Made by a program: the position numbers and the translations under genes
The notes under the pieces: model-generated
Told to the model about the DNA's origin: nothing
Seen by the model: only the letters and a program-made list of their open reading frames with translations
Database searches by the model: none
Part shown: piece after piece, positions 54,709 through 64,000 of the stretch
Layout: each line of letters opens with the position of its first letter
How positions within the stretch are numbered: position 1 is the first letter of the stretch
NCBI RefSeq assembly: GCF_003144195.1
Contig: NW_020290012.1
Location: 1 to 64,000, forward strand
Direction: 5' to 3'
Source of the DNA: Ceraceosorus guamensis
Lineage: Eukaryota > Basidiomycota > Exobasidiomycetes > Ceraceosorales > Ceraceosoraceae
DNA: 64,000 nucleotides

Positions 54709-55391
54709 TGTGAAAGCGAAGAGTGTTTGTATCACGATCGTCTGTACAGTGAGAGCGTCTGTCAATGTCCTCAATGATGGTGGTGAGTTGCAGATTGGGG
54801 GCCAGATCTACTCGGAGAATAAGAAGCAAGCGTGGAGAGACCAGCTGATGCACAGCCCATAGCCATATACTTGCAGCTACGATCGAATCGTGATCGAATG
54901 TTGGTAAGCCACCCACCCGTACTTCCGGCCGCAAGGACTTCCGTGCCGGGGGCCGGAGAAATATGGATTCGCCGCGCGTCTCGAGGGCGTGGCCGCAGAG
55001 CTGTCACAGATGACGATCGAAGGTATTATTATGCCGAGGGTGCAGCGGCGACATGCATGTGCGCGTGAACAAGCCCACCTTCTAGGGCACGCGAGTGTGG
55101 AGTCGAGTTTCAGGGTGATTCAGCACGTGATATGAGATGTGGCGTGCAGAAGGCACATGAACGCACGTGACTCGATCACGAGTTGATCACAACAGGTTGA
55201 GGCTCGACTCATGACTCTTGCAGCATCATGGGTGTTGGTCAATGCGTGATCCTGGATGTCGTGTGCCCACCTTCTTCCACCCACCTTGTTCTCCAGCCAC
55301 CTTCCCCTGGATCCTGATCTCGGTGACAATCACCTCCGCATCCACGACAGCTCACTAACATTTCGACTTGGGTCCAACCTTGACTCACGTC
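54709..55391. other. Bidirectional promoter of aldo-keto reductase and CZIB genes
   Basis: 683 bp with a GAATCGTGATCGAATG copy at 54885-54900. No supportable gene. Confidence 0.55.
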
Positions 55392-56197
55392 ATGCCTGTA
55401 AGTAGTCATGCTGCTCGCATACATCAAAGCGTCCGCCCATGTTTCCAACACTCAACTTTCGCACGTCTTGCCACGTCCATATTGTCACGCAGAAGCTCGC
55501 TTTGCAAATCCGAGCCCAGCTCAGCGGCGTAAAGGAGCTGCGGCCTTCGACGGATGATGCTCAGCTCGTGACAACGGTGAAATGCACGAGCTGTCAAGAG
55601 GAACATGCTAAGCCCGTCTCTTTCAACGTGACGGATGAGGTGGAAGTGCAGGGAGGTAGAGGCGTCGCCAACTTTGTGATGCATTGCGGCGTGAGTCAGA
55701 TCGACTCTTTCGGCGCGATTGTGTGCTAGTCACAGTAATGGAACAACTGCCCAGCAAGCTACATCGCGCCGCGCTCACACCCTCCTCTCTCTTTCTCCTT
55801 CCCTCGCATCGTCCCACACGCAGTTTTGCAAGAATCAAGGATCAGCTAGTGAGCACTTACGTACCTCGTCAGAGCAAGATGCACCTGTCAACTTCCGCTC
55901 ATGCCGACCATCCGCTTCGTCTCTCGCCTGCCAGAGTTTGACACGCCCACTTCCAAGGTGCCCCTCTGGCAGTCCTACACCGGTCCAGACTATGCGCGTT
56001 TGACAACTCTAGAGTTCAGAGGATTGGAGCCCGTCGGCTTCCAAGCGGATCAGATGACCTGGAGATGCGCGGGCGAAGAGAGCGGCACCAAGTTTGACGA
56101 CATCGCTCTGGAGGATGGGGAGTGGACAGATTACGATGAGAAGACGAACAATGAGACCAGCATCATGGAAGTTGAAAGCAAATGGGTCAGGGCGTAA
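55392..56197 (+). CDS. CZIB: CXXC-motif zinc-binding protein, DUF866 family
   Basis: Homologue of human CZIB (C1orf123), a small conserved zinc-binding protein of uncertain role. Four exons (55392-55397, 55493-55690, 55824-55848, 55935-56197) give 163 residues, as expected for the family. The first coding exon is only ATG plus one codon. The protein then reads KLALQIRAQLSGVKELRPS, a first zinc pair in KCTSCQEEH, GGRGVANFVMHCGFCKNQG with the second CXXC pair, then TTLEFRGLEPVGFQADQMTW, ESGTKFDDIALEDGEWTDYD and EVESKWVRA. The third exon (25 nt) supplies most of the second CXXC region. It is convergent with the DUF89 phosphatase, with 195 bp between stops. Confidence 0.92.
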
Positions 56198-56392
56198 ATT
56201 CGAAAGATTTCAAGCTAGACGATGAGTTCGCGTGTGGAATTTCGTGCCGAGAGACGGAGACGGGCGTATTTGGCATGAGTTGCAAGCGCTCAGTCTCCGA
56301 GTGTCGATTCGACATCGATGTGCATTGCATCCTGGTCCACCGATGAGCTGTCAGGCGAGCGAAGCGACCAGCCGCCGGATGTCCCAGGCGCT

Positions 56393-58746
56393 CTATTTGC
56401 GGGCGACATACACAATGATGGCCCACTTGCCATTGACGCGCCATTTCGCTGCGCATTCATGCCGTCAAGGAAGGACGATCGGCCAGAGCAGCGGTGTGAG
56501 TCATCAGGATGGAGAGAAGACGTTCTTGTCAGCTCTACGCGCAGGGAGAATTCAGCTGCGCGTGACACTCACGATCCTCCCTTTGCACAGCTTCGAATCT
56601 CTCCTGGCTCAAGCCTGCACAGACGTCCGCTTTGCACGTGCGCAAGACAAGCGTATCGAATTGTCCGGCCAGGGGTCCCATTGCTTGGTCAAACGGCGTA
56701 GTGTCGGGCCATCGAGCGTCCGAGAGCAGTTTACGAGTATTCAAGTCTCCCTGATAGACGGCAAAGACAAACCAGAAGGTAAGCGACCGAGCAAGGAATG
56801 TTTAAGGAAGGGATCGGCGGTGCTCTCACTTTGAAGATGACGAGACTCGACTTCCGAAGGTCGGCGTTGAGTTCTAGAGCCGCAGTTGGCAAGTCGGCAT
56901 AGAACTAGGCGAGCGCGCGGATCAGAAGCCTGGTGAATAGAATACCTGACGTGCTTGGAGTTCCTTGCACTCACGTGGAAAGATGTCCAGAAATCACCCA
57001 GCGGGCCTGCTGCTTGCCCCAGCTTGCCATCGAAAGCAAGTCGGAAGCGTCCTTCGGATAAGTGCTTGCTCCATCGAGCCGCAAGTCTCTGAATGGCCGT
57101 GGAACCACTTGTATTTTGCGCAGCGGAAACGTGTTTGGTGACCGCGGATGTATCGATGACGTACGACTGCGAGGGCTGAACGGATGCGCCTTGAGCGCTA
57201 CATATTGCAGAGCAAGTCAGCGTTCGGCTCGTGGTACCCTGGCATGTTGGAGGTGCTCGCCGCTCACTTGAGAAAGTAGCTCGGGTCGAGTTCTGCTTTC
57301 GCAGCCGCGCTCTCTGCTGCTTTCTTGCCGCCGTCGCTCTGTCCGGCTGAGACATCCGTAAAGAAGTCGGAAGATTGGAGCGCTGCGAGGGTGTAATGGA
57401 AGTCGGCCGGCGTCACATCGCTTACGAACCAAGGGAGCACCTGCAGGTCGAAAATGAAGAGCGCTTAAAAGGGTGAGGACACATGCCAACAACCAGTACA
57501 TGTCCCTTCTCTCATCTCACCTTGGGATGAAAGACGACTTCCTTGACGTGCCCTGTTGCAAGCAGCCAGTCGGCAAAGAGCAGATCCGTAGTGACCTCGA
57601 AGCCAGCATTGTCCAACACAAAGTCCACCCTTCCGTCCTTCGCCGCGCTGACCTTTGCCCACGCTTGGTCCAAGCCGCCGAGACCGGTCAGGATGTACTT
57701 GGCTCGCTCGGCTTGGGCCGAGGTGCTCAGTCCACCTGCTTGCAGATCTTGAATGTCGGCGTGTGAGAGAGACGTGAGCAAGGAAAGGTCGGTCTAGCGA
57801 TTGAGAAGGTGGGAAAGGTCGTGAGCACTGCGCGGACCATGTGCAGCCTGTTGTCGAGAGGACACACTTACAGCATTGCCCCACAGCGAAGATTGCGCCA
57901 GCAAGTAGAAGATGAGCTTTGGTGCAGATTTGTCAGCCGCATTGCACGTCAGTCGTGAAGTAGGATGGTCATCATCTTGACAGTACCAACTCACCTTTTG
58001 CCCTTCGCCACCTTCAGCAGCAGCCTTGCTCGAGTCGGACGTCTGAGCGCTCTCTGCTTTGCGTACAAGTTCCTCCACCGTCTTTGCCAGCTCATTGATC
58101 GCTTTGCCGCTGCTTCTAAAAGCCGAGATCTTTTGTGCGGCAAATGGGTCGTAGCTGAGGGAGGAAACCAGCGGGCAAGGCGGGGAGCGCATGTCAGATC
58201 AGCCGCAATTAGAGATGCGAGAAGTTGGAGGCGTGAGTCTCCGCACCCACAGCAGTACTTACTACTTCCAGTGTTGACTCGTAGCGAAAAAGGATCGAAT
58301 GAGGCGGTACAGGTAGCACTCGGCAAACAGCCCTGATCAACGCAACAGCGAGCTTCAGCCAATGTCATCGATCACGCTAGAAGATCAAGGCAGCGCTTAC
58401 ACGGCGCATTGAACCAGGTCCAGCCCTTCTGCTTGACCACCTCGTCGAATTCCGCGGTGCCCAACTCATCGCTTTCGCTCAAACCAATCGCTTCGAGCGG
58501 CCTATCTCTTCCCATGTCATGTTTCAGCTTGCTCAGCTTCTCGATGATGATTTTGCTCTCTTCCATCTTGCCCGTCACATTTTCACCATCGTTCTGGTAG
58601 GAGAGGGCATGCGAGGCATTCACGAGGCCGCTGATTGTCCCAGCCAAGATCTCGGGCCATCGCTTGGAGGTGGACTCGTAGGCGAAAGACGACTTGTCCG
58701 TGGCGGACCACAGAGGTACGGGTGGATCCCAGTGCGAGAATGTCAT
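56393..58746 (-). CDS. DUF89/ARMT1-type damage-control phosphatase
   Basis: Metal-dependent phosphatase of the subfamily containing yeast YMR027W and human ARMT1, proposed to remove damaged or over-accumulated sugar phosphates such as fructose-1-phosphate. Nine or so exons join in phase to 532 residues. The main ones are 58746-58401, 58332-58263, 58154-57995, 57916-57872, 57793-57521, 57440-57268, 57197-56975, 56904-56830, 56750-56573 and 56448-56393. Landmarks are the N-terminal helical domain (WPEILAGTISGLVNASHAL, WLFAECYLYRLIRSFFATSQ, YYDPFAAQK), SSLWGNATDLSLL, the metal site VDFVLDNAGFEVTTDLLFAD, EVVFHPKVLPWFVSDVTPAD, SSLVIFKGDLNTRKLLSDAR and the end PKWRVNGKWAIIVYVARK. An Ala/Lys/Ser-rich insertion sits after FFTDVSAG. 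Confidence 0.92.
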
Positions 58747-59909
58747 CTTGGCTAGATGCTGAGTGAGGACATCGACTGAAATGCGAACGTCGAGTGTCGC
58801 TCATGCAGAGTTGGATGAAGATCCTCGGTGCTGCGAATGAAGGAAGCAGGAAGATTTGGGTTCACACTTCGTCTGCGAGTCAAGTATCAGTAAATTGCGG
58901 GAAACTTCCCAACGGTTGGGGGAGCGTGGCCCGTGCGGTACAGCTACACATAAAATTCGACATTAATTCAAGATTATAGGAACCGAGCGTGAAATCAAGA
59001 ATGAGGAACCTGAACCACGAATTTTGACTGGATCTCTTGACTTGGGGCCGACATTGAATCTAGAATAGAAACTTGAGTCAAAAGTGCTGTAAGCCAAGCT
59101 CCAATTTGAATCCTTCAAAGGAAATGCAGAACCTTGAACCTTCAACTTGAACTCAAATTGAGGATGAAGACCTCTTGCACGCGCTGGCCAGAAGCGTCTA
59201 ATCTGAATGTCAGATGGGTACGGTACTTGTATTCGTGATTGAAATTGCAGATGCAAGATCAACCGCGACGCGCGCAGACTCGCGCGCTGTATTATATAGC
59301 TGATGCTGCACATGACAGGTTATTCAGATCACCTACCTGCGAACTGGTCTCGGCTGATGACGACGAGATCGACAGACACATATGATGTTGATCTTGATGT
59401 ATGATGCTGACGCCAGCTGCTGTCCTTCACTCATCTAGGCCGCGTTCCTGATTCACGATTGACGTTGATGGGCTGACACACATCACAAAGCAGCGATCGT
59501 GGAATGCATAGAGCAACCAGCACTCGACCACAGCAGCTGCAGCGTTATCCATCCGACCATCCCTGGCTCAAACCCGAGTCGCAACGTATCTGCATCTGTT
59601 GGCATTAGCAGCTATATTTATAGGGCGGACACAGGGGCATGCTGCTAGGGCCCAACAGGATCATGACAACTTGTGACCCAACTCGCTACCTCAGTACCAG
59701 CATACACGCAAAGACTTACAGACAAGGAGTCACGCGGCTTCCCAACTCCATGGACACGGCCTTCAGCTGCTCGAGTCCTTAGATCATCAGCTCCGCGGCT
59801 CTGCTCGTGACTCATTGCGCACTAGAGAGCCGACGCATACAGCCATCACGGCGAGCACGCTCGATTCTGCTGTATAATCCTCAAATACCAGCTGATCTGC
59901 AAACCAACC
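58747..59909. other. Divergent promoter region with AT-rich degenerate repeats
   Basis: 1.2 kb. From about 58955 to 59245 it is AT-richer and full of near-repeats of TTCAAG/CTTGAA and TTGAATC, with dispersed-motif copies at 59231-59240 and 59451-59460. No supportable gene. Confidence 0.55.
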
Positions 59910-62217
59910 ATGTCTGGTCTTGCGGACACATCGGGGCCTTCGCGCAGTCGAAGCAGTACCAATACGGGTAGGACAGATGGCAGCAACAGTGCGTGCAGCT
60001 CGAATACGACAGGGGAAGATGCCATCTTTTTCAATACGCGAACAAACAGAGGAGAGGCGAGCGGAAGCACCTTCAGCGAAGCGGACGGCGGCGCGGATGC
60101 GGAAGGACGCTTCTCGGAAGAGACTGCGATTGCGGGCAAGAGGGCCAGTTCGGACAGATACGCTCGATCGTCGGCCGAAGGCATGGGCCAGGAAGGCGAT
60201 AAGGCGCTATTGGATGACTCTGATCGCGGGCCCTGGGGTACGATTCGCGCCAAGAGACCTCCGCGATACTCCAGCGTAGTAGATGAGGCTGCTGGTGACG
60301 ACGCGGACGCAGCGATGCCCCGCTCTCATCGCAAGGGGGCGCATAGCGCTAGCAGCAGTATGAGCGGCCTTGGACGGAGCGGTAGTAGGGCGCTGAACGC
60401 GCTCGGTATGGGCGGGGTGGATGTGCAAGGCTTGAGGAGCGCCGGTCAAAGCGTGGTGGATCTGACGATTGGCAACAGCGCAGAGGCGGTCGCGAGGAGA
60501 AGAGCTTTTTGGAGAGCGGCGGTCATCAACATCTCGCTCATCGGCAGCTGGTGTGAGTGCATCTCAGAACCGAGAGGCGCGGGTCTCAGCTGATGCCTTT
60601 TTGCGCCAAAATCACATGCCGAATGGCTGATGCTGTCAACGCCCGCCTGATAGATTTGTTTTCGACGATCATGAGCCTGTACAATTCTTGGCTCTTTTCC
60701 AAGAAGCGCTACGGCTTCTCATATCCCCTCTTCGTCACCTCCATGCACATGCTCGTGCAGTTCGCACTCTCCAGCCTGCTCTTGAGCTTGTGCAGCAGCT
60801 GGGTGCCCCGCACACGATCTGGAAAGCGGGCGCGCCCAGCTGCGAGGGACTGGGCGTGAGTATGACACAGCAAGAGCTTTGACAGACTCGGCCCTTTCAG
60901 AAAGGATCCCGGAGCTGATGTGCTAAGGATCTCCTCACTCGCTTCCTCAGTTCGAAGGTGGTGCCGTGCGCTTGCGCCACAGCGCTGGACATAGGGCTTT
61001 CGAATCTGAGTCTCAAGACGATCACCTTGACGTTTTACAGTGAGTCGCGAGCTTTCTTTACCGCGTCTGCATTCGGCCTTGATCCTGACCTTTCCCGTCT
61101 CTTTGGCCACGCATCTCGATCAGCCATGTGCAAATCCTCGAACCTCGCCTTTGTGCTCATCTTCGCCTTCCTCTTCCGTCTGGAAGTGGTCAGGCTCAGC
61201 TTGATAGGCATCATCACTTTGATCACGATCGGCGTGAGTGGACAGAGTATCGAGCTTCCGTGAGCTTACCGTGCAATAGCCCGACTGATGCTATCACCCG
61301 CGCCTGCAGGTCGTCATGATGGTAGCAGCCGAGACGCAGTTCGTGTTGGAAGGTGCGATAGAGGTGCTCACAGCGTCGGCGATGGGAGGTCTTCGGTGGG
61401 CCTTGACGCAAATCTTGCTGGATAGAGAAGGTATGGGCATGAACAATCCGGTCGCCACCGTTTTTTGGCTGGCTCCCGTCATGTTCGTCGCCATGATCAG
61501 CGTCAGCGCTGCGGTCGAGAATTGGGGCGAAATGTTTAGCAGCAAATTCTTTGAAGGACTTGGGAACACTGTTAGGACGCTTGCGCTCGCCATTGTTCCA
61601 GGTGCCTTCGCATTCTGCATGAATCTGAGCGAATTTGCGTGAGTGCGAGGTGCGGCAGCAGCATGATGCAAATCAGCCCAAGTTGACTAACGCACTCCTC
61701 GTGCTATGGCGCATTGCGCAGACTTATCCAAAGGACATCGGTCGTGACGCTCTCAGTCGCTGGGATCTTCAAGGAGGTCTCAACTATCTTTATAAGCTCC
61801 ACGGTATTCGGGGACGAATTGACTCCCATCAACGTGACGGGTCTATGCATTGCCCTGGTCGGCATCGGACTGTACAATTGGCTCAAGTACAGGTTGCTCG
61901 TATCCGGAGGCGCTAGTCATGAAGCATCTTCGCACGGGACGCGGGACGCAGGCTACGAAGCCGTTCCTAACCCTCTTCGCAATGGTCGGATCAGGTCGCC
62001 ATTGCCTGATCGAGAAGAGCATGAAGACGAGTGGGCAGATCAGAATCTCGCTGAAGACGAGGAATCTCTGGCCATGTCTGAGAGGGAGGATGGAGCTGCT
62101 TTGAGCGAGGCCGAGCTGGACAGGAGAAGGAAAAGGGAGGAAGAAGCCGACATGGATGGCGGAGGAGTTTGGAAGACCGGCCAAGGCTTCTTCGAAGACA
62201 GCGACGAGGAGCGTTGA
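59910..62217 (+). CDS. Triose-phosphate/nucleotide-sugar transporter family protein (SLC35C2-like)
   Basis: Drug/metabolite-superfamily transporter of the TPT group, probably in the Golgi or ER. Six exons (59910-60552, 60654-60855, 60951-61039, 61124-61233, 61310-61638, 61722-62217) give 622 residues. About 210 polar Ser/Gly-rich residues come first. The ten-helix transporter follows: YLFSTIMSLYNSWLFSKKRY, YPLFVTSMHMLVQFAL, CACATALDIGLSNLSLKTIT, SSNLAFVLIFAFLFRLE, FVLEGAIEVLTASAMGGLRW with TQILL, then ALIQRTSVVTLSVAGIFKEV and LCIALVGIGLYNWLKY. The S-N-x-S-L and K-S-S-N segments are the family hallmarks. A charged acidic tail follows. The wording is closest to the SLC35C2-type group; the substrate is unknown. 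Confidence 0.88.
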
Positions 62218-63263
62218 AGCCTAGCCCTGATCCGTTCCCCGTCCCTTCCTGTCTAGCTGCTCGAGTGCCTATCCCCTTGCAAATTTGAGCTCCATCCAAC
62301 CGAACAAGCCACTAGCTGTTGTGTTTACCACTTCCCTCATCTTCTGTCACATTCAATCGTCACCGGTGATCGATCCCGCTCCGCTAAATTTAATTCGAGA
62401 TTCGCTTTCGACTCCGAGTGCAGCCAAGAGGCAAGACTTCCGATGCAAGCGCATGTCAATACACTCGTGCAACCACGAAAAGACAATCAGGTCTGCTGAA
62501 AAGTGGCCAACCAACGTAAGCTCCAGCTTTTCAAGGATCCCAAAAAAAAAAAAAATCAAAAAAAAAAAAAAATCAAAAGACTAGCCCTCCGGGATGCACC
62601 AAGCCCACTTGCGAGGTGTCATGCAACCGGAAGCGAAAGTCCTATGCTCAAGAGTCGAAATTCCAGGCAGGAGGCTGATCCCACTGTACTAGCCGGCCCG
62701 GGCATATTTGGCATCAGAAACGCGTCGTACATATAGTAGTCGAAGCGTGCGCTCTCGGACTCCGAGGGCCTGTCGTTGAACCTTTCATAAGTATCCGAGC
62801 CTGTCCGTTCATGTATACACTCACGACCCGCAACTTGGCCACGGCTACTGATGGGCTCAGAGCACATTCAAGAACGATGCGCAAGGTTGGGCCTCCATCG
62901 TAAAGTACTCAGGAGTGTGATGCGCGCAACTGAGGAGCGCCGAGCACCGGGGGACGTGAGCCCTTGCACCGCGGGCAAAAAAAAGCTTGTGCAAATGCTT
63001 CATCACTGTGAGTGTGATCGATGGGCTTGATGGAGGTGTCGATGGTGTAGAAGCCCAAGGACGCACGTACGCAACGTTTGGAACGACCAAGCACTTTGAA
63101 AGTCGAAAGCATTCGTGATTGCAGTGGCGGTGCACGCGGGACCGAAAGTCGCCGCGCCATTTCAGTCCGACGAAAGCACAAAGTGTGAGATCGAGGATAG
63201 GGTATATTGCGAAGAGCAGCAGAGAATACTATCGTACAAACGAAAAACAACAAGCGTAGTGGT
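62218..63263. other. Convergent intergenic region
   Basis: 1.05 kb. Frames up to 158 codons on the minus strand (62909-63385) overlap the 3' end of the next gene and show no domain. It holds an A-rich microsatellite (separate entry) and a dispersed-motif copy at 63111-63120. Confidence 0.55.
62542..62578. repeat. A-rich microsatellite
   Basis: A14-TC-A15-TC-A4, about 325 bp downstream of the transporter stop codon. Confidence 0.9.
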
Positions 63264-64000
63264 TCATCTGTCAAGCCACACAGTGTGGCCGTGATCGACG
63301 ACGGTAAATTCCGGTGCCGCAGACCTGCCATTAGACGTTGCATCCTGGGCGAAGCTTGACGCCGGCAGCGCGGCGCCGTCGGCATTCCTTGAAAAGACGA
63401 TGCTTTGCTCTGAGCAGGCTTCCTTCAGATCTTGCATTGTAGAGTGAGCCTCTGCCTCGCCCGAAACGAAAGTGCCCCAGTGGATGGCCATTGCCAGCGG
63501 AGCTGCTCGCCTAGCCGAGTTTGCAGCAGCGCTATGTCCAGAGCTGTTGGCATCGATGCAGCTGTACCCGTGCGCATGAACGTCGCCATCAAGGAATTCT
63601 GCGTCCGGCACATTTGGATGTTGCATCCTCTTGAGCACTCTACAAGCATCCCAGGGGCCCATGTGATTTGCGCTCGTGAGCCCTGGACTGATGTTGGGAA
63701 ACAAGCTCCAGCCTTGTGCCTCTGTCTGAGAATCGTCACCACGAGTCGAAGATGCTTTGGGTGACGTCCAGGAAGCTAATGGATCGTACGACTTGAGGAA
63801 GGAAAGCGTGGCGCCTACGCTGATTGGCAGAAAGAGTAGATCGGGAGAGCCCAGCCGCAGAGCAATCTCGGTGAATGTCGGACAAGGAGGATACTGCACT
63901 TCTGTTGGTGATGCTCCGTTCGTGTCGAGTGTGGATGCTGACAAAGACGGGCTTGATGAACTGGCGGACGCCTCCGACAGAGGCTCAGTTTCGAGCTCTT
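63264..64000 (-). CDS. NAPE-PLD-like metallohydrolase, C-terminal part (5' end outside window)
   Basis: An open frame from the right edge of the window to a stop at 63264, at least 245 residues. It carries the late part of the N-acyl-phosphatidylethanolamine phospholipase D-like beta-lactamase fold: LGSPDLLFLPISVGAT, an N-H-M-x-P-W-D-A segment equivalent to the family's NPEDA helix, and APLAMAIHWGTFVSGEAEAH, matching the conserved A-x-x-I-H-W-G-T-F. Zinc ligands of the N-terminal H-x-H-x-D-H motif would lie beyond 64000. Loops are longer and more Ser/Ala-rich than in bacterial relatives. A C-terminal extension of about 60 residues follows the GTF motif. Confidence 0.75.
   Translation of the reverse strand, partial: ELETEPLSEASASSSSPSLSASTLDTNGASPTEVQYPPCPTFTEIALRLGSPDLLFLPISVGATLSFLKSYDPLASWTSPKASSTRGDDSQTEAQGWSLFPNISPGLTSANHMGPWDACRVLKRMQHPNVPDAEFLDGDVHAHGYSCIDANSSGHSAAANSARRAAPLAMAIHWGTFVSGEAEAHSTMQDLKEACSEQSIVFSRNADGAALPASSFAQDATSNGRSAAPEFTVVDHGHTVWLDR

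Noticed and set aside
1-64000. Search for tRNA genes, transposases, reverse transcriptases, LTRs, virus-like genes and CRISPR arrays
   Set aside because: No B-box-like tRNA core with cloverleaf potential, no transposase or polymerase motif, no long terminal or inverted repeats and no spaced direct-repeat array were seen by eye. A tool-based scan could still find diverged copies.

Overview
This window is nuclear DNA of a basidiomycete fungus, most likely a smut-lineage species (Ustilaginomycotina). The evidence is the gene content (trifunctional FOL1, HSE1, PEX8, VPS68, CUL4), many short introns (about 50-130 nt, mostly GTGAGT or GTAAGT donors with CTAAC/CTGAC-like branch sites), moderately GC-rich sequence, and a dispersed intergenic motif ATTCGTGATT/AATCACGAAT. 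No transposon, virus-like element, tRNA, rRNA or CRISPR array was recognised. The lineage call is an inference.

Layout, left to right: 3' exon of an unidentified gene (+); AMPK gamma subunit SNF4 (-); N-acetyltransferase NAA10 (+); prohibitin PHB1 (-); two orphan multi-pass membrane proteins (+, then -); a stand-alone thioesterase-fold protein lacking its nucleophile (+); a TMEM242-like mitochondrial protein (-); 6-phosphogluconolactonase (+); complex I subunit NDUFB3 (-); FOL1 (+); TSR4/PDCD2 (-); ESCRT-0 subunit HSE1 (+); PEX8 (-); a small ankyrin protein (+); VPS68 (-); CUL4 (+); a 6-kb stretch with no recognisable gene; a FAM72-domain protein (+); SF3A2/PRP11 (-); AAR2 (+); an aldo-keto reductase (-); CZIB/DUF866 (+); an ARMT1-type DUF89 phosphatase (-); a triose-phosphate/nucleotide-sugar transporter of the SLC35 group (+); and the 3' part of a NAPE-PLD-like metallohydrolase (-) that runs off the right edge.

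The genes are housekeeping genes, not a pathway cluster. The arrangement is unusual: strands alternate between neighbours at 23 of 24 junctions, giving a chain of divergent promoters (about 0.5-2 kb) and convergent 3' ends (often only 135-370 bp). The one exception, CUL4(+) to FAM72(+), spans the 6-kb gap, so a minus-strand gene may have been missed there. Several genes share a cell compartment: mitochondrion (PHB1, TMEM242-like, NDUFB3, FOL1 presequence), endosome (HSE1, VPS68) and spliceosome (SF3A2 and AAR2, sharing one promoter region).

Exon boundaries were placed by eye from splice signals, reading phase and family conservation. Where a boundary is stated as chosen, the phases add up to a complete reading frame. 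The second membrane-protein gene is the exception, since its middle exons could not be resolved.
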